Numbered from the stretch's first letter, positions 33,760-42,932 are shown. The stretch: 53,843 nt of DNA from an uncultured Porphyromonas sp. (GCA_902490315.1 CABUDK010000005.1:1-53843); one strand, 5' to 3'. Notes: a model not told the origin generated them from the letters alone. A program made the numbers and translations.

Positions 33760-33946
33760 AGTAAATGTAATGTTATAATGTTGAGTCTAGTGTGCGTGTC
33801 TACAGTCCTAAAAGGACACATAAAAAGACCGCTAAGAGTCTCCTCTTAGCAAACTGCCCGCTAATATAGTTATAAATTTTCAAATGAGGGTGCTTGGACG
33901 ATTTTCCTTTATTCTGAGACTATTTGAGACTAATGTTTGTCCTAAA

Positions 33947-33995
33947 CCAAAAAGGAGCGGCACCCTCAAGAGCGTCTATTGTCTTGGGGGTGCCG
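33947..33995 (-). terminator. Terminator after the tandem-domain lipoprotein gene
   Basis: Inverted repeat CGGCACCCTCAAGA/TCTTGGGGGTGCCG (33958-33995). On the minus strand it is followed by CTCCTTTTTGG. A second hairpin, GCTAAGAG/CTCTTAGC at 33831-33850, lies in the same gap ahead of the next gene. No clear -7 box was seen in the gap. Confidence 0.75.
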
Positions 33996-34037
33996 TAAAT
34001 CCTTATTATAAGGCGTCAGCCTTGCTGACGGTCAGTC

Positions 34038-35603
34038 TCATCTGACACACTGTACGACCTTCGGATAGGAGCGTACGGCTCGCTTAGCCCTGGACTTATT
34101 TTGTAAGTCTTTCTTGAGTGTGATGGTCATGAGGCAGATAGGAGGATTCTCGTAGTCTCTGATAGCGACGATGCATTGATCTCCCTGAGCGTTGTAGACC
34201 TCGACCTCTTTGTACTCAGTGATTTTGTAATTCTGGTCGAAACCGTTGGCCTTGAGGTAGCTCTTCATCTCTTCGGACTCTAGGTCATCCTGACTACCCA
34301 CACAGAGCAGGCGACAGTTGATAAAGACAGGTGGGAAGAGCGGAGGCTCCAACAAGTAGCTCACGTACTCTATGTTGCTCTTGGCGATCTTATCCTCTTT
34401 AGTATTGAAGTAAAGAGTGGTCCCACTAGCGGACTTCTTATCATCGTAAGTGCGTAGTCCGAGGTTGCTCTCGAAAGCCTTAATCTTAGCAGGATCCAGT
34501 GTAGCAAAGTCCGTCACGGATGGGAAGTCCTTGACATCAGTCAGGATACCATGCTGTGTTTTGATAGGATCGGGTGGTAGCTTCTTGCTAAACTGTACAT
34601 ATAGTGTGCTCTTGAGCTTAGGATTGGGGTCATTGTATATAGTTACGGTGACCTCTGGATCATTTTCGCAGACAGCTTCTAGCGCTTTCTCCTGACGATC
34701 ATCGACCGAGACGACTGTCTCCTTGAAATCCTTAAAGCCTAGCTTGTTGAGCATTGTCTTCGTGCGTGGGCATCCATCTAGGTACTCCTTGCTATAAGCT
34801 ACGATGTAGTCGGCCACACCTTTAGCACGTAGTCCGTAAAGGACTCCGGTGATAGTAGAGAGATCGGTATTGACAAAGCCTAGGAAGTTCTGATGATTGG
34901 TGAAGTCAATGCCTTGCTCTGTACGACCAAGAGCCTTCTCGTGTGCTAGAACCTCTGGGTCTGTGATGTGGAGCTCTTTGTTGTACTTAGCAGAGAACTT
35001 AAGCAGAGGCATCTCTTGCTTGATGTTCTCAGGATCATCCTCTACGATGACTGTACAAGTTGCGCTCTTGTCATTGGCAGTCAGCGTGATGGTGGCATGT
35101 CCCATGAGAAGGCCTGTCACCTCACCAGACTCACTGACAGAAGCTACCTCAGGAGTATCAGACTCGAAGGTTACTGGTGTCTCCTTTGGTGTGACGACAT
35201 ACTCGATCTGAGCTTTCTGTCCCTTCATGATAGTGAGCTCTGGGGTCGTCACGGTTAGTGTAGTCTCGACGGGCACCTCCTTGGCAACGACTGTGACTGG
35301 GCAGGAGACCTCCTTATCTGCGACCTTTATGATGATGTTGGTCTTACCCTCCTTGACAGCGTGTACAACACCTTGCTCTGTCACAGTGGCCACGTCTACC
35401 GACTGGCTCTCATACGAGATCGGGAAGCTCACATCCTTAGGCTCATAAGTCACCTGCAGGGTCTGAGACTCTCCGACGTGCATTGTGAGCGACTGGGGAA
35501 CTACCGAGATGTTCGTTGGAGAGGCATCTGGGCACTCTCTCTGACAACTAGCAACCCCGATGAGGAGTGCTAGGGTAGTGATTAGATAAGCAATCTGTTT
35601 CAT
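34038..35603 (-). CDS. Ig-like lipoprotein with a tandem pair of an unnamed domain
   Basis: A 521-residue lipoprotein (lipobox VASC, Cys 20). Two Big_2-type Ig-like repeats occupy about 28-107 and 115-188 (VATVTEQGVVHAVKEGKTNI and VASVSESGEVTGLLMGHATI). The rest appears to be two copies of one domain of about 145 residues: copy A at about 200-341, copy B at about 351-498. Each has a helix ending K/LG (HEKALGR; FESNLGLR), a beta hairpin, a helix before LGF or NGF (MLNKLGF; YLKANGF), and a final strand pair (STLYVQFSKKL; CLMTITLKKDL). A clearer third copy is in the exported protein at 41076. No enzyme motif is visible. Confidence 0.85.
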   Translation of the reverse strand: MKQIAYLITTLALLIGVASCQRECPDASPTNISVVPQSLTMHVGESQTLQVTYEPKDVSFPISYESQSVDVATVTEQGVVHAVKEGKTNIIIKVADKEVSCPVTVVAKEVPVETTLTVTTPELTIMKGQKAQIEYVVTPKETPVTFESDTPEVASVSESGEVTGLLMGHATITLTANDKSATCTVIVEDDPENIKQEMPLLKFSAKYNKELHITDPEVLAHEKALGRTEQGIDFTNHQNFLGFVNTDLSTITGVLYGLRAKGVADYIVAYSKEYLDGCPRTKTMLNKLGFKDFKETVVSVDDRQEKALEAVCENDPEVTVTIYNDPNPKLKSTLYVQFSKKLPPDPIKTQHGILTDVKDFPSVTDFATLDPAKIKAFESNLGLRTYDDKKSASGTTLYFNTKEDKIAKSNIEYVSYLLEPPLFPPVFINCRLLCVGSQDDLESEEMKSYLKANGFDQNYKITEYKEVEVYNAQGDQCIVAIRDYENPPICLMTITLKKDLQNKSRAKRAVRSYPKVVQCVR

Positions 35604-35733
35604 AGTAAACTATTGATAAAGTTGAGTTGTTAATGCCTTGTACAAGCTTTTCTCTTGAAAGAGGAGCTTCTGCACATACACACTCTCGACCCCTCTATAG
35701 GGGGTAAGAGTGGATGGCTATCCTATCTAAAGC

Positions 35734-37437
35734 TTAGCGGATGATGACGGGACGTAGTATGGTCTCGCCATCAGGCGCTGTGATGCGGGCTAGGTAGCGC
35801 CCTGCAGGTAGCTGTGATACGGTCATCATAGTCTCAGTACTAGTTGCTTGAGCAGTAGCTACGACTGTGCCGTCACTGGCGAAGAGCTCGATGGCGCTAC
35901 CCTCTACTGTGCGGACTGTGATGTAGTCAGTCGCAGGGTTGGGATAGAGCGACGTCTGAAGCATGAGTGTAGGAGTCTCGACATCTGTCGAGCCGTCCAT
36001 CGTCACGCGGAGCTGGTCTACAGCGATGCCACTAGAGCCATTGACGACTGGTATTAGTGAGAGGTAGATGGTCTTGCCCTTGTAAGCAGAGAGATCTGCT
36101 TTGATCTGCTTCCAGTCCTCAGTAGAAGTCTGTGGAGCCAGCAACTCTACGGGTGTACCGCCTGGTTCAGAGATCATCACCTTCAGCTGGTCTGGCTTGT
36201 CGTCACCTAGGAAGTGACTGATATAGCAGGAGAAAGTTGGTTTCGATGCACTGGCGTCGATCTTCATAGGGGCTGAGCGCAGCTCATTCTGCGGAGAGAT
36301 CTCGTAGCCCTGTACGCGGCCTCTCTCGTCCATAGTCACTGGGAAGAATTTACCCCATGAGATGAGACAATCCTTACTATTCTCAGCACCTGCATTGTAG
36401 GTCTCCTCGGGGATGAATCCGACGCGCTCGTAAAATCCACGTCCTAGAGCAGAGTCAAAAGCGAATCCGTCTCCATCGTGGTCGACAGAGCGCCACCCCT
36501 TGTCCATCTTTTCTTTATTGTCCATAGGACTGAAGATGGGGAAGGTAGAGATTGGCTCCGAGACGGTCAGCGTGACACGACCCTTTGCCGATCCGTTTTT
36601 GTTAGTTACAGTTGCCGTGATCTCATAAGTGCCAACTCGCTGAGCGGAGACTTTGTACTGTGTATCACTGATCTTGGTGACGCTGATACCCTCGGGTGCA
36701 TCGTACTCAATAGAGGTGACTGGGGCGACGCTTGTGTAGTGAAGGTCTAGCGTGGTGGTCTCACCTAGATAGATCTCTGTCATACCAGAGAACTCAACCT
36801 CCTCAGGCTTGTCGTCCTTTGTCAGGAAGAGCGTGAGCATCTGCTTGAGCTTCTTGAAGTCATGGTCGAAGATCATACGAGCCTGATCATCATAGTCATA
36901 TATAGCTTCGTCACAGTTAGTCCATTTTTTGTCAGGACCTATGAGTACGAAGGTGGGGAAGGAGAAGATGCTAAATCCAAAGATTTTGGCGGCTAACTGG
37001 CTGTCTGATATGAGGGGGTAGGGTACAGGCTTGCCGTTGGTATCCTTCGTCCAGTTGCCCCTCGTCGGGCCATCTTTGTACTTGCTAGCATCACCATAGA
37101 TAGCTTCAATAGGCTCACTTGATGCTTCTACCCAGAGGATCTCAATCTGATTGGTTCCATTGGGACCAAACATCTCATGGACCCTCTCCAAAATACCAAG
37201 CTTGTGTACAGACCAGCAGGGACCACACCAAGTGGCAGAGAAGTCTATCAGGATAGCCTTGCCAGACTTGAGGATAGCATCGATGTTGTGCTCCTTACCA
37301 TTGATGTCCTTGGCGACATATTCGGATGTCCTGAGTCGGCTGAGCTCTGTCTGCGCTTGTGCCTGTGGCACTCCCAGTAGTGTTACTGCTACTAAGGTGC
37401 CGAGGGTGATAAATAGTTTGCTTATAATCTTATTCAT
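35734..37437 (-). CDS. T9SS-exported thioredoxin-fold protein with Ig and jelly-roll modules
   Basis: A 567-residue protein with a signal peptide ending AQAQ. Residues about 35-195 form a TlpA-like thioredoxin domain with active site WCGPC (70-74), and FSFPTFVLIGPD carries the cis-Pro turn. Residues about 205-293 are an Ig/PKD-like module (GTYEITATVTNKNGSAKGRV). A jelly-roll or choice-of-anchor module follows (about 300-485). The last 75 residues begin SLYPNPATDYITV and end TILRPVIIR, a textbook type A sorting domain of type IX secretion. A redox-active protein displayed on the surface is inferred. Confidence 0.88.
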   Translation of the reverse strand: MNKIISKLFITLGTLVAVTLLGVPQAQAQTELSRLRTSEYVAKDINGKEHNIDAILKSGKAILIDFSATWCGPCWSVHKLGILERVHEMFGPNGTNQIEILWVEASSEPIEAIYGDASKYKDGPTRGNWTKDTNGKPVPYPLISDSQLAAKIFGFSIFSFPTFVLIGPDKKWTNCDEAIYDYDDQARMIFDHDFKKLKQMLTLFLTKDDKPEEVEFSGMTEIYLGETTTLDLHYTSVAPVTSIEYDAPEGISVTKISDTQYKVSAQRVGTYEITATVTNKNGSAKGRVTLTVSEPISTFPIFSPMDNKEKMDKGWRSVDHDGDGFAFDSALGRGFYERVGFIPEETYNAGAENSKDCLISWGKFFPVTMDERGRVQGYEISPQNELRSAPMKIDASASKPTFSCYISHFLGDDKPDQLKVMISEPGGTPVELLAPQTSTEDWKQIKADLSAYKGKTIYLSLIPVVNGSSGIAVDQLRVTMDGSTDVETPTLMLQTSLYPNPATDYITVRTVEGSAIELFASDGTVVATAQATSTETMMTVSQLPAGRYLARITAPDGETILRPVIIR

Positions 37438-37485
37438 AAGTAGATATTGAGTTAAGTCTTTATTAGAAAGTGTATAGCGTGATTG

Positions 37486-39411
37486 TTAGTAGACGATGAC
37501 CTTGCGCATATAAGAACCGAAAGAGGTCTCTACCATCGCAATGTAAATGCTAGGAAGGAGTGCCTCGTTGGTCATCAGCTCTCCAGACATATTATATATA
37601 GCTGCTATTGTCGCTCCCTCACCTGATACGTAGATACGTCCATCCTGCGCATAGAGCTGTACCATCATCTCCTGATCAGGTGTAGGTGCGATGCTCCGAT
37701 AAGCGGCTATCTTGGTCTCGTTGCTGTTGAGTACCTCCGCATTCCTAGCTCCGCCCTTAAGACTCTTGGAGACAAAAGCGACAATACGCATATTGGCAGC
37801 ACTCCACTCCTTAGGTATCTGTAGGGAGGTACTATAGGTGTACTCGCCCTTGTCATCAAGGGTAAGCTTCTGCCCATTGCCTCCGAGAGAGATCTGGCGT
37901 ATCACGCCGTGGTGGTAGACTGGTTTGCGACCACCATCGTCAGCCTTGCCAGAGCCGGCCTGTCTGCGTGAATAGATGTCATCCTCGACGAGGTAGAGGT
38001 TGAGGTATAGGTTGTTAGCATCTAGATACTCACGATAAGTATGCCCAGAGATGGTCAGATCGAGCCGGCGTGTGTCAGGCTTGCACTCCTCCTTGATGTC
38101 TACCGTGACAAAGGCAGGACGTGCGATAGCTTCATCGAGTAGCTGTCGATTGAATTCATCCTGACTAGGCATAATCGGAAGCATCGTGTAGGCGTACTTC
38201 TCATAGAAGTGCTTTAGCTCCGTGTGTGTACGGTCTAAGAGCATCGAGGGAGCGTACTCACTGTATTTGCCATCATCGGTCTTCTCCTCATAGAAGAATA
38301 GAAGCGCCTCGCTCTCTGCTAGAGAGAAAGTATCTCGTCCGAAGCCAACGTGATGCGTAACCCAGACGAAGTGGTCGGCGTAAGCATCCTCTGCGAGTAC
38401 CTTGTTGAGGTATTTGTGTCCTGCGGGGCAACTGGAGCAGTTTTCAGTAGAGAACTGCTCTAAGAGTACCTTGCGTGCGAAGTGCTTGTCTGCGACACCC
38501 TCTACCTTGATCTGAAAACCAGGCAGATCGGTGACGCGTTCATTGACCTTGGTGATACGAGCCGTGAGGGTCTGTCCGTTAGTTGCGGGTATACCCTTTG
38601 TTTTGACACGTAGCTCCTTGATGTGCTTGATCGTCTGAGTTTGGAGATCTGTGTATACGATTTTCCCTCCGATGGAGTAGGTGATCTCTAGCTGGTTGAT
38701 GTCGTTAGCACCATCGTTATGTACGATATAAGATACTCCAAGCTTACCAGAGGCATCTAGAGCCTTGTCAAGGCGCGGCTCTAAGAGACTCGCTCTATCG
38801 TTGATCTTGTCTGCAGGACCTGCTATCATCAGCTGACATAGCAAGGCTCCATTGTCCCTGACTCGTGAGTCAAGTGGACCATTCGACACATTGACGTAAT
38901 AGGCATCCTTAGGAGCATCGAAATTATAGTCACACAAGAAGAAGAAAGGCTCCTGCTGGTCAATGATGTTTTTCTCTAAGAACTGGAATCCATAGACGAG
39001 TTCATTGAGATCGCTGGTGATCTCTACCGGCTTGTCAAAGCGCACTTCATTCCATCCAAACTCGACATCAGCCTTTTTGGTAACAATTTTCTCACGCTTT
39101 ACGATGTTGTTGAGGAGTGAGACATCTATGTCTTTGACTCCCTTAGCTACACCGATGCGTACACCGACTACTTGGCATCCCTCATAGGGAGCTAGCATAG
39201 AGCGACTAGCTCGAGCCCATAAGCCGACAGGCCTATCACCGAAAGTGTTCATAAGCCATCCAAGCCCTTTAGGACTCGGATCGATGTACTTGCAATGCCC
39301 CAAGGGAAGATAGGCGTCACCTGCACGAAGTGTCTCCTGTGCAGTCAAGGCGCTCGTGAGCCCTAGTAGACTCAATAGTAAAGCTGATGTGAGTAGTAGT
39401 ATTCGTTTCAT
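37486..39411 (-). CDS. Omp28-related exported protein with CxxC thioredoxin-like motif
   Basis: A 641-residue exported protein (signal peptide ending LTAQE). The N-terminal half is beta-rich. The Omp28-like domain begins near residue 313: LLEQFSTENCSSCPAG with Cys 325 and Cys 328, then FVWVTHHVGFGRDTFS and YAPSMLLDRT. The C-terminal 60 residues (VQLYAQDGRIYVSGEGATI to YMRKVIVY) resemble a T9SS sorting domain. Omp28-like proteins of Porphyromonas are surface antigens; their redox role is unproven. It lies 48 bases upstream of the T9SS thioredoxin gene and 36 bases after the LRR gene, suggesting one operon. Confidence 0.86.
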   Translation of the reverse strand: MKRILLLTSALLLSLLGLTSALTAQETLRAGDAYLPLGHCKYIDPSPKGLGWLMNTFGDRPVGLWARASRSMLAPYEGCQVVGVRIGVAKGVKDIDVSLLNNIVKREKIVTKKADVEFGWNEVRFDKPVEITSDLNELVYGFQFLEKNIIDQQEPFFFLCDYNFDAPKDAYYVNVSNGPLDSRVRDNGALLCQLMIAGPADKINDRASLLEPRLDKALDASGKLGVSYIVHNDGANDINQLEITYSIGGKIVYTDLQTQTIKHIKELRVKTKGIPATNGQTLTARITKVNERVTDLPGFQIKVEGVADKHFARKVLLEQFSTENCSSCPAGHKYLNKVLAEDAYADHFVWVTHHVGFGRDTFSLAESEALLFFYEEKTDDGKYSEYAPSMLLDRTHTELKHFYEKYAYTMLPIMPSQDEFNRQLLDEAIARPAFVTVDIKEECKPDTRRLDLTISGHTYREYLDANNLYLNLYLVEDDIYSRRQAGSGKADDGGRKPVYHHGVIRQISLGGNGQKLTLDDKGEYTYSTSLQIPKEWSAANMRIVAFVSKSLKGGARNAEVLNSNETKIAAYRSIAPTPDQEMMVQLYAQDGRIYVSGEGATIAAIYNMSGELMTNEALLPSIYIAMVETSFGSYMRKVIVY

Positions 39412-39447
39412 TTATCTGGTAGTAGTGTGAATTGATAGCTGGTTTGA

Positions 39448-40590
39448 TTAGAGAGCCTGTAGAGCACCATAGGGTGTCTGCACGATGTAGCGACCTTGTG
39501 GTAGTGGGTAGGATGCAATTTCCTCTGCTGGTGTGTCCTGTATAAATAGCTGCCCCGTCATATCGTAGACAGCAATCGTGAGCCCAGAGACATGAGCTAT
39601 GTGTAGGTATCCATCTTGCCAGAATGCAGTAGGCGCGGTCGCTTCGTGTGGCATAGCAACTGAGAGAGGCTTACCATTTAAGTCGCAGGTGCGCTTGAAG
39701 AGACTCCAGACCGGAGAGTCTAGATAGCTAGAAAGCGCCTCCGCGGGGATACGAAGCTCTATATCATCAAACTGCTCTGGGTAGAAGCTCTTTGTAGAAG
39801 TCTCAGGAGCTTTCGTGGAGAGAGAGGTTATGACTTTCATCGCTGGGCAGTCTCTCAGAATCTGCATGCCTACCTGCTTACAAGCTGCAGGGATGGTCAG
39901 CTCGGTGAGTAGGATGCATCCCTTGAAGCTTTGCCCCCCTATAGTCTCTATCGTGCTAGGTAGGATGATCTGTGTGAGACTCTTGCAGTCATTGAACATA
40001 TCGCCCCCGAGCTTTGTCATGCCCTCGCCTAGGGAAATATCCTCGAGCGCGGTACAACCGAGGAATGCGTAGTTTTCGACTGTCTTGACAGTCCCCGGGA
40101 CCGTAGCGTGCTTAAGTCCTTTGCAAAAGGCGAAAGCGTATCCACCTAGGTGAGTGACTCCTTCGGGGATCTCAACCTCGGTGAGTGCAGTATCGTTGTG
40201 AAAAGCTTTCATCCCAATCGCCTTAATGTTCTTAGAGATCTTGACGCTCTGTAGCGCAGGCATCTCCTCTAGAGCATAGTCAAAAAGAGTATCGGCGGGA
40301 TAGTACGTATCAGAGCCTGGTACACGCTCTACACGCAAGATCTTGGTCTCTGCAAAATCAAGGCTTTGTAGCTCCTTGAGCTTTTTCCGTATGAAGATGA
40401 TGTCTTTGTGGTTGATGTCTCCCTTTAGTGTGAGCTGCTGGAGGGTGGCATATTCGCTCTCTGGTATCTGCTGCGATAGCGTACCAGCTTCTGCAAGTGT
40501 TACCTCGCGCTTGGTGCCGTCATTCTGAGCAAATACAGAAGTCGCACATAAGAGTGACAAGAGAAAGAGAAACAGGTAGTTTTGCTTCAT
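39448..40590 (-). CDS. BspA-type leucine-rich-repeat surface protein
   Basis: A 380-residue exported protein (signal peptide ending SVFAQ). Its centre has about seven LRR_5/BspA-type repeats of roughly 23 residues, e.g. IKAIGMKAFHNDTALTEVEI, THLGGYAFAFCKGLKHATV and ETIGGQSFKGCILLTELTI. Such repeats in Treponema, Tannerella and Trichomonas proteins mediate adhesion. The C-terminus (LTIAVYDMTGQLFIQD, LPQGRYIVQT) looks like a T9SS sorting domain. It is the first gene of the minus-strand surface cluster, with a TACCTTAG box upstream. Confidence 0.9.
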   Translation of the reverse strand: MKQNYLFLFLLSLLCATSVFAQNDGTKREVTLAEAGTLSQQIPESEYATLQQLTLKGDINHKDIIFIRKKLKELQSLDFAETKILRVERVPGSDTYYPADTLFDYALEEMPALQSVKISKNIKAIGMKAFHNDTALTEVEIPEGVTHLGGYAFAFCKGLKHATVPGTVKTVENYAFLGCTALEDISLGEGMTKLGGDMFNDCKSLTQIILPSTIETIGGQSFKGCILLTELTIPAACKQVGMQILRDCPAMKVITSLSTKAPETSTKSFYPEQFDDIELRIPAEALSSYLDSPVWSLFKRTCDLNGKPLSVAMPHEATAPTAFWQDGYLHIAHVSGLTIAVYDMTGQLFIQDTPAEEIASYPLPQGRYIVQTPYGALQAL

Positions 40591-40619
40591 TGTAACGATA
40601 TCAGTTGAGTATAACGCCC

Positions 40620-40627
40620 CTAAGGTA
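40620..40627 (-). promoter_or_regulatory. Putative -7 box TACCTTAG for the surface-protein cluster
   Basis: Same one-mismatch variant as before folA, 29 bases upstream of the LRR gene ATG. Confidence 0.5.
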
Positions 40628-40759
40628 GTAAAAAAGATCTATTCAAGTCAATACTGTACATTCCATAAAGCTGCCCGCACATCCCACCCACCAATCAATA
40701 GTGTCCTAAACGCTTTGCAAAAAATCCTCCCTGATTACGCCTACCTCTCCGATGATTCG

Positions 40760-40927
40760 GATTCCTCCCGAGGAATTTCCCAAATAGCTCCCGAAGAAAG
40801 AAAAAATTCTTCGGAAGAAACAAACAATACTTCGGAAGAATCAAACGATACTTCGGAGGAAAGAAAAATCTCTTCGGAAGAATTTTTCATTTCCTCCCTG
40901 GATAATCAAAGATTTCCACGGAGGAAT
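40760..40927 (+). repeat. Dispersed intergenic repeat, copy 5
   Basis: Parts in order: TTCCTCCCGAGGAATTTCCC, AAATAGCTCCCGAAGAAAG, a run of A, three tandem units (TTCTTCGGAAGAAACAAAC, ACTTCGGAAGAATCAAACG, ACTTCGGAGGAAAG), a fourth TTCGGAAGAATTTTTC in direct rather than inverted form, TTTCCTCCCTGGATAATC and CCACGGAGGAA. It is the most diverged copy in the centre. It lies in the divergent stretch 40591-41075, which otherwise holds two opposed -7 boxes and, past the repeat, a GTATAAATAATGCGTCA segment like that after copy 2. Confidence 0.87.
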
Positions 40928-41042
40928 TGTTCAACATCCTGAGAATTCGATTTTCCTCATAGAGATGTGGATGAACTCATCCTGTATAAATAATGCGTCA
41001 GCCCCCATACAGCACTAAGTTCACTCTTTATTGGGAAAAGTG

Positions 41043-41050
41043 TACCTTTG
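41043..41050 (+). promoter_or_regulatory. -7 box TACCTTTG for the exported protein at 41076
   Basis: Exact consensus, 25 bases before the ATG. Confidence 0.65.
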
Positions 41051-41075
41051 TTCCAATCAATAACTTAAGTGAAAT

Positions 41076-42932
41076 ATGAATAGAGCTATCCAAATCCTAT
41101 TACTCGTTTTAGTGTCACTAACGGGTCTTACTGCACAGGTCTATCGTCCTAATGGTCAAGCAGCGAGAGCGACTACAGGCACGCGCCCCGAGCTCCCGAT
41201 AGACTATGTTGCGAAGTACAATCTAGCAGCAGATGGGGCTTCCTTTGTTACAGATGAGACCGCCTCAGAGAGTGGATACTTCTCCTATGCTGATGCTAAT
41301 GAGCGTTTTGCACATTGCTCTATAGATGACGTCGCATACCACCTGCCCTCTAGTGCTGAGTGGAACGGTCTCCTCTCCGTCTATTATGAGTATGGTGTCA
41401 ACTTTATCAAGGAAGGCTTGATCCAGGGTGAGATTGAGACTATTAGCTTTGGCGATGTGAAGTACAGCTTTGCGAGTGATTACTACAATAAAGGTGATGG
41501 AGTGAGCTATGCGCTACGTCTCTGCAAACCAACAGAGTCATGGGATGAAAAGTTCCCAGCAGCGCCTGACAATAAGTATCGCTGTGCTTATAGGTATGAG
41601 CGTATGGGCATGACTCAGACAGAGCAAGAACCACCGGTAGATGCTTATATAAAGATATCTGTATGCTATCTAGGCGAAGAGTTCACAGGCTCTATATCTG
41701 ATATTGCCTCAGAAGCGTGGTGGGCTGAACGTGCGGACCAGGTCGAGGAGTGTATTATCCCAACGGTTGGCATCAAAGTGGGCGGAAAGCTCTATAACTA
41801 TGCTTCGGGGGGCTTTTACTGGGCTACGGACAAGGCAAAGTACACAACAATCTATTTCAGTGGTATCTCGACCGGCGAATTTCCTGACAAGTCCAATCTA
41901 TGCACGGTACGACTCTTTAAGGACAAGCCAGGAGGGGAGAAGCCCCAAGAGCCTACAATCTCTGTGACACCAAATGCCTTCCGTATCAAAGTAGGGCAGA
42001 AACTAGCTCTTGCTAAGGACTACCATGTAGATATAACTCCTGCTGAGTATATCGATATGTATACGGTGACATCAAGTAATCCAAGTGTCGTGAGCTATGA
42101 TCCTACGACAAAAGAGCTAAAGGGGGAGTCTGTCGGAGAGGCTATTGTAACCTTCCAGATCAACAATACGGAGGTGACTCAAGAGGTCGCATTTACGGTT
42201 GTTCCCAAGGAGGGCGAGTTGGAGATCCTGCATGCGCCTATTGCTGATGTGCAAGACTTCCCAGATCTCTCGATGCTTACAGGATCAGTCGACACAGACA
42301 AGGTTAGAGCTTATGAGACTAAGTTAGGACTCCGCATATACGAGTCTACTCGTTGGGATGAGTATGCTCATCTATATGTAACTCCAAAGGAAAAAGTATC
42401 TCAGACCAACTTCAATCGAGTAAACTACTACTACAAACCTCAAGATGGAGGCTCGCCTTATATTACGGGACAAATAAACTGTATGGGGTCTCTAGAAGAG
42501 GCTAAGACATCTCAAGCCTTCGCTCAGTGGCTCCAGCTAAACGGCTTCCCAGATCCTCTAGAGGTCATCTCACTAAACGATGGCTCCAAAGGACTCGCTA
42601 CGGCAACTAAGGAGCTATCGCTGAAGTTTTGGATAGAGAAGAAGGTCTTCTTCATGATTATTGAACCTGTCAAAAAGGATAACGCTGTCGCAACACCCTC
42701 TACCACGGATAAGCAATACAATGTCAGACCTATACCTGCAAAGGACCTTCTCTATCTGTCTGGTGTAGAGGCTGGGTCGTCTATCTCTATCTATACGATG
42801 GATGGTGTTGTAGTCTATCAGACCGTCGGAGAAGGCGCTGATACGCTTACGATCCCTGTTGCTAGCCTAGCAGAGGAAGTCTATCTCTTACGAATCAATG
42901 GAGAGGCATATCGCATCGCTATAACTCGGTGA
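41076..42932 (+). CDS. T9SS-exported protein with Ig-like repeat and the unnamed shared domain
   Basis: A 618-residue exported protein (signal peptide ending GLTAQ). Residues about 40-283 form a module opening PIDYVAKYNLA with YHLPSSAEWNGLL, which recalls Fibrobacter-type major paralogous (FISUMP) domains. An Ig-like repeat occupies about 293-376 (VVSYDPTTKELKGESVGEAI). Residues about 384-532 match the domain duplicated in the lipoprotein at 34038: DVQDFPDLSM and AYETKLGLRIYES here against DVKDFPSVTD and AFESNLGLRTYDD there. The end (549-618) is a T9SS-like sorting domain. It is the only one of the two with outer-surface sorting rather than a lipid anchor. Confidence 0.84.
   Translation: MNRAIQILLLVLVSLTGLTAQVYRPNGQAARATTGTRPELPIDYVAKYNLAADGASFVTDETASESGYFSYADANERFAHCSIDDVAYHLPSSAEWNGLLSVYYEYGVNFIKEGLIQGEIETISFGDVKYSFASDYYNKGDGVSYALRLCKPTESWDEKFPAAPDNKYRCAYRYERMGMTQTEQEPPVDAYIKISVCYLGEEFTGSISDIASEAWWAERADQVEECIIPTVGIKVGGKLYNYASGGFYWATDKAKYTTIYFSGISTGEFPDKSNLCTVRLFKDKPGGEKPQEPTISVTPNAFRIKVGQKLALAKDYHVDITPAEYIDMYTVTSSNPSVVSYDPTTKELKGESVGEAIVTFQINNTEVTQEVAFTVVPKEGELEILHAPIADVQDFPDLSMLTGSVDTDKVRAYETKLGLRIYESTRWDEYAHLYVTPKEKVSQTNFNRVNYYYKPQDGGSPYITGQINCMGSLEEAKTSQAFAQWLQLNGFPDPLEVISLNDGSKGLATATKELSLKFWIEKKVFFMIIEPVKKDNAVATPSTTDKQYNVRPIPAKDLLYLSGVEAGSSISIYTMDGVVVYQTVGEGADTLTIPVASLAEEVYLLRINGEAYRIAITR

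Noticed and set aside
40715..40942. 75-residue plus-strand frame rich in SSEE repeats
   Set aside because: It is repeat copy 5 read as protein; the other copies are open in other frames without a conserved product.
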